Source of the DNA: Paenibacillus sonchi
Lineage (GTDB): Bacteria; Bacillota; Bacilli; Paenibacillales; Paenibacillaceae
Direction: 5' to 3'
DNA: 64,000 bases
Assembly (NCBI RefSeq): GCF_016772475.1
Contig: NZ_CP068595.1
Location: 4,898,001-4,962,000 of the forward strand
The stretch's first letter is position 1. The number at the start of each line of letters is the position of its first letter. This document shows, one piece after another, positions 63,601 through 64,000 of the stretch. The notes below the pieces were generated by a model, which did not search any database, was not told where the DNA came from, and saw only the letters and a list, made by a program, of their open reading frames with translations. A program made the position numbers and the translations under genes.

Positions 63601-64000
63601 TTACAAGTTTTTATAATGCTTGACATCCCCATGCAGTATAATCTCAGCAGCATCATCCGTGATATCGATTCTTGAAAGGCTGGTTGGAAGGATTTCGGGC
63701 GATTTCCATAGCTGCTTCAGTTCGCTTCCGGCAAAATGAGCCATCAGCATCTTTACTACAATGGTATGCGTAACGATGAGCACCGATTTCCCGGGGTGTT
63801 TCTGCACAATTTCATTTAAGAATCCAATGGCTCTGTCATGCACTTGCGTATACGTTTCGCTATCAGTTATTGCAAACTTCTCAGGGTCGTTCCAGAAAAG
63901 ATTCCATTGCTCAGGAAACTGGGCCTCCACGTCAGCGTGAACACGTCCTTCCCAAATCCCAAACCCCATCTCCATCAGCGCTTCGGAAGTTTCCAATGGG
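63601..64000 (-). CDS. Histidine phosphatase, partial at right edge
   Basis: The C-terminal 132 residues of a phosphoglycerate-mutase-like enzyme. LSRIDITDDAAEII and the second catalytic histidine in VTHTIVVKMLMA are visible, as is a family FGIWEGR with the substrate-contacting Glu. The RHGE-type first motif lies outside the window. It may be a CobC-like or general phosphatase; the substrate cannot be told. Confidence 0.82.
   Translation of the reverse strand, partial: PLETSEALMEMGFGIWEGRVHADVEAQFPEQWNLFWNDPEKFAITDSETYTQVHDRAIGFLNEIVQKHPGKSVLIVTHTIVVKMLMAHFAGSELKQLWKSPEILPTSLSRIDITDDAAEIILHGDVKHYKNL

Overview
The window looks like chromosomal DNA of a spore-forming Gram-positive bacterium close to Paenibacillus. 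The basis is inference from gene content: CwlD-type amidase, YqhG/YqhH, YqzE, YugP, YitT, YesL, YkvI, YhaO/YhaN, a YjcZ-like mini-protein, TTG/GTG starts behind strong GGAGG sites, mid GC, and a LplABC-type sugar importer beside a YesN/YesM-like two-component pair. I see no phage, insertion sequence, CRISPR array, rRNA operon or resistance island. Most of the window is housekeeping DNA with several intergenic repeat clusters.

Layout. 1-8.7 kb: yitT, RNA helicase cshA with a long leader, yesL-like gene, a 6S RNA locus with its own promoter, a small conserved gene, tpx, a rhomboid protease, a LysR regulator, yugP and a MerR gene. 9-16.6 kb: ammonium transporter followed by a GlnD-like DUF294 protein and a DnaQ-type exonuclease behind a perfect GlnR/TnrA box, then a JAMM peptidase, a ResA-like thioredoxin, cimA and dinB. 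16.7-26.4 kb: ferredoxin, L,D-transpeptidase, then a co-directional run pyrD, relQ, DUF309, RNA m5C methyltransferase, pseudouridine synthase and HAD hydrolase, and a second, broken methyltransferase paralogue. 26.5-35.9 kb: glycosyltransferase, yhaO-yhaN, repeat DNA, ykvI, xpt and two orphans. 36-39.4 kb: an orphan, tRNA-Leu(CAG), a thioredoxin/thioredoxin-reductase-like pair and a GNAT enzyme. 39.4-48.3 kb: response regulator, sensor kinase, two permeases, binding lipoprotein and an FAD oxidoreductase. 48.3-64 kb: yihY, an SDR gene and a merR gene sharing twin MerR-type operators, gldA, a polysaccharide deacetylase, cwlD, yqzE, a secreted orphan, yqhG-yqhH, B12-dependent nrdJ with two NrdR boxes, small genes and a phosphoglycerate-mutase-like gene cut by the right edge.

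Two patterns stand out. First, reading frames are broken at nine places, eight of them repaired by adding one base to a homopolymer run (JAMM peptidase, dinB, relQ, a methyltransferase twice, yhaN, the TrxR-like gene and the FAD oxidoreductase). The amt start shows the same signature. This points to systematic one-base deletions in the sequence rather than eight independent gene losses. Second, four unrelated families of short intergenic repeats share a unit spacing of about 50-51 bp. Two of them are arranged as two forward copies followed by two inverted copies. No standard feature type explains them, and they are the best candidate for something undescribed here.
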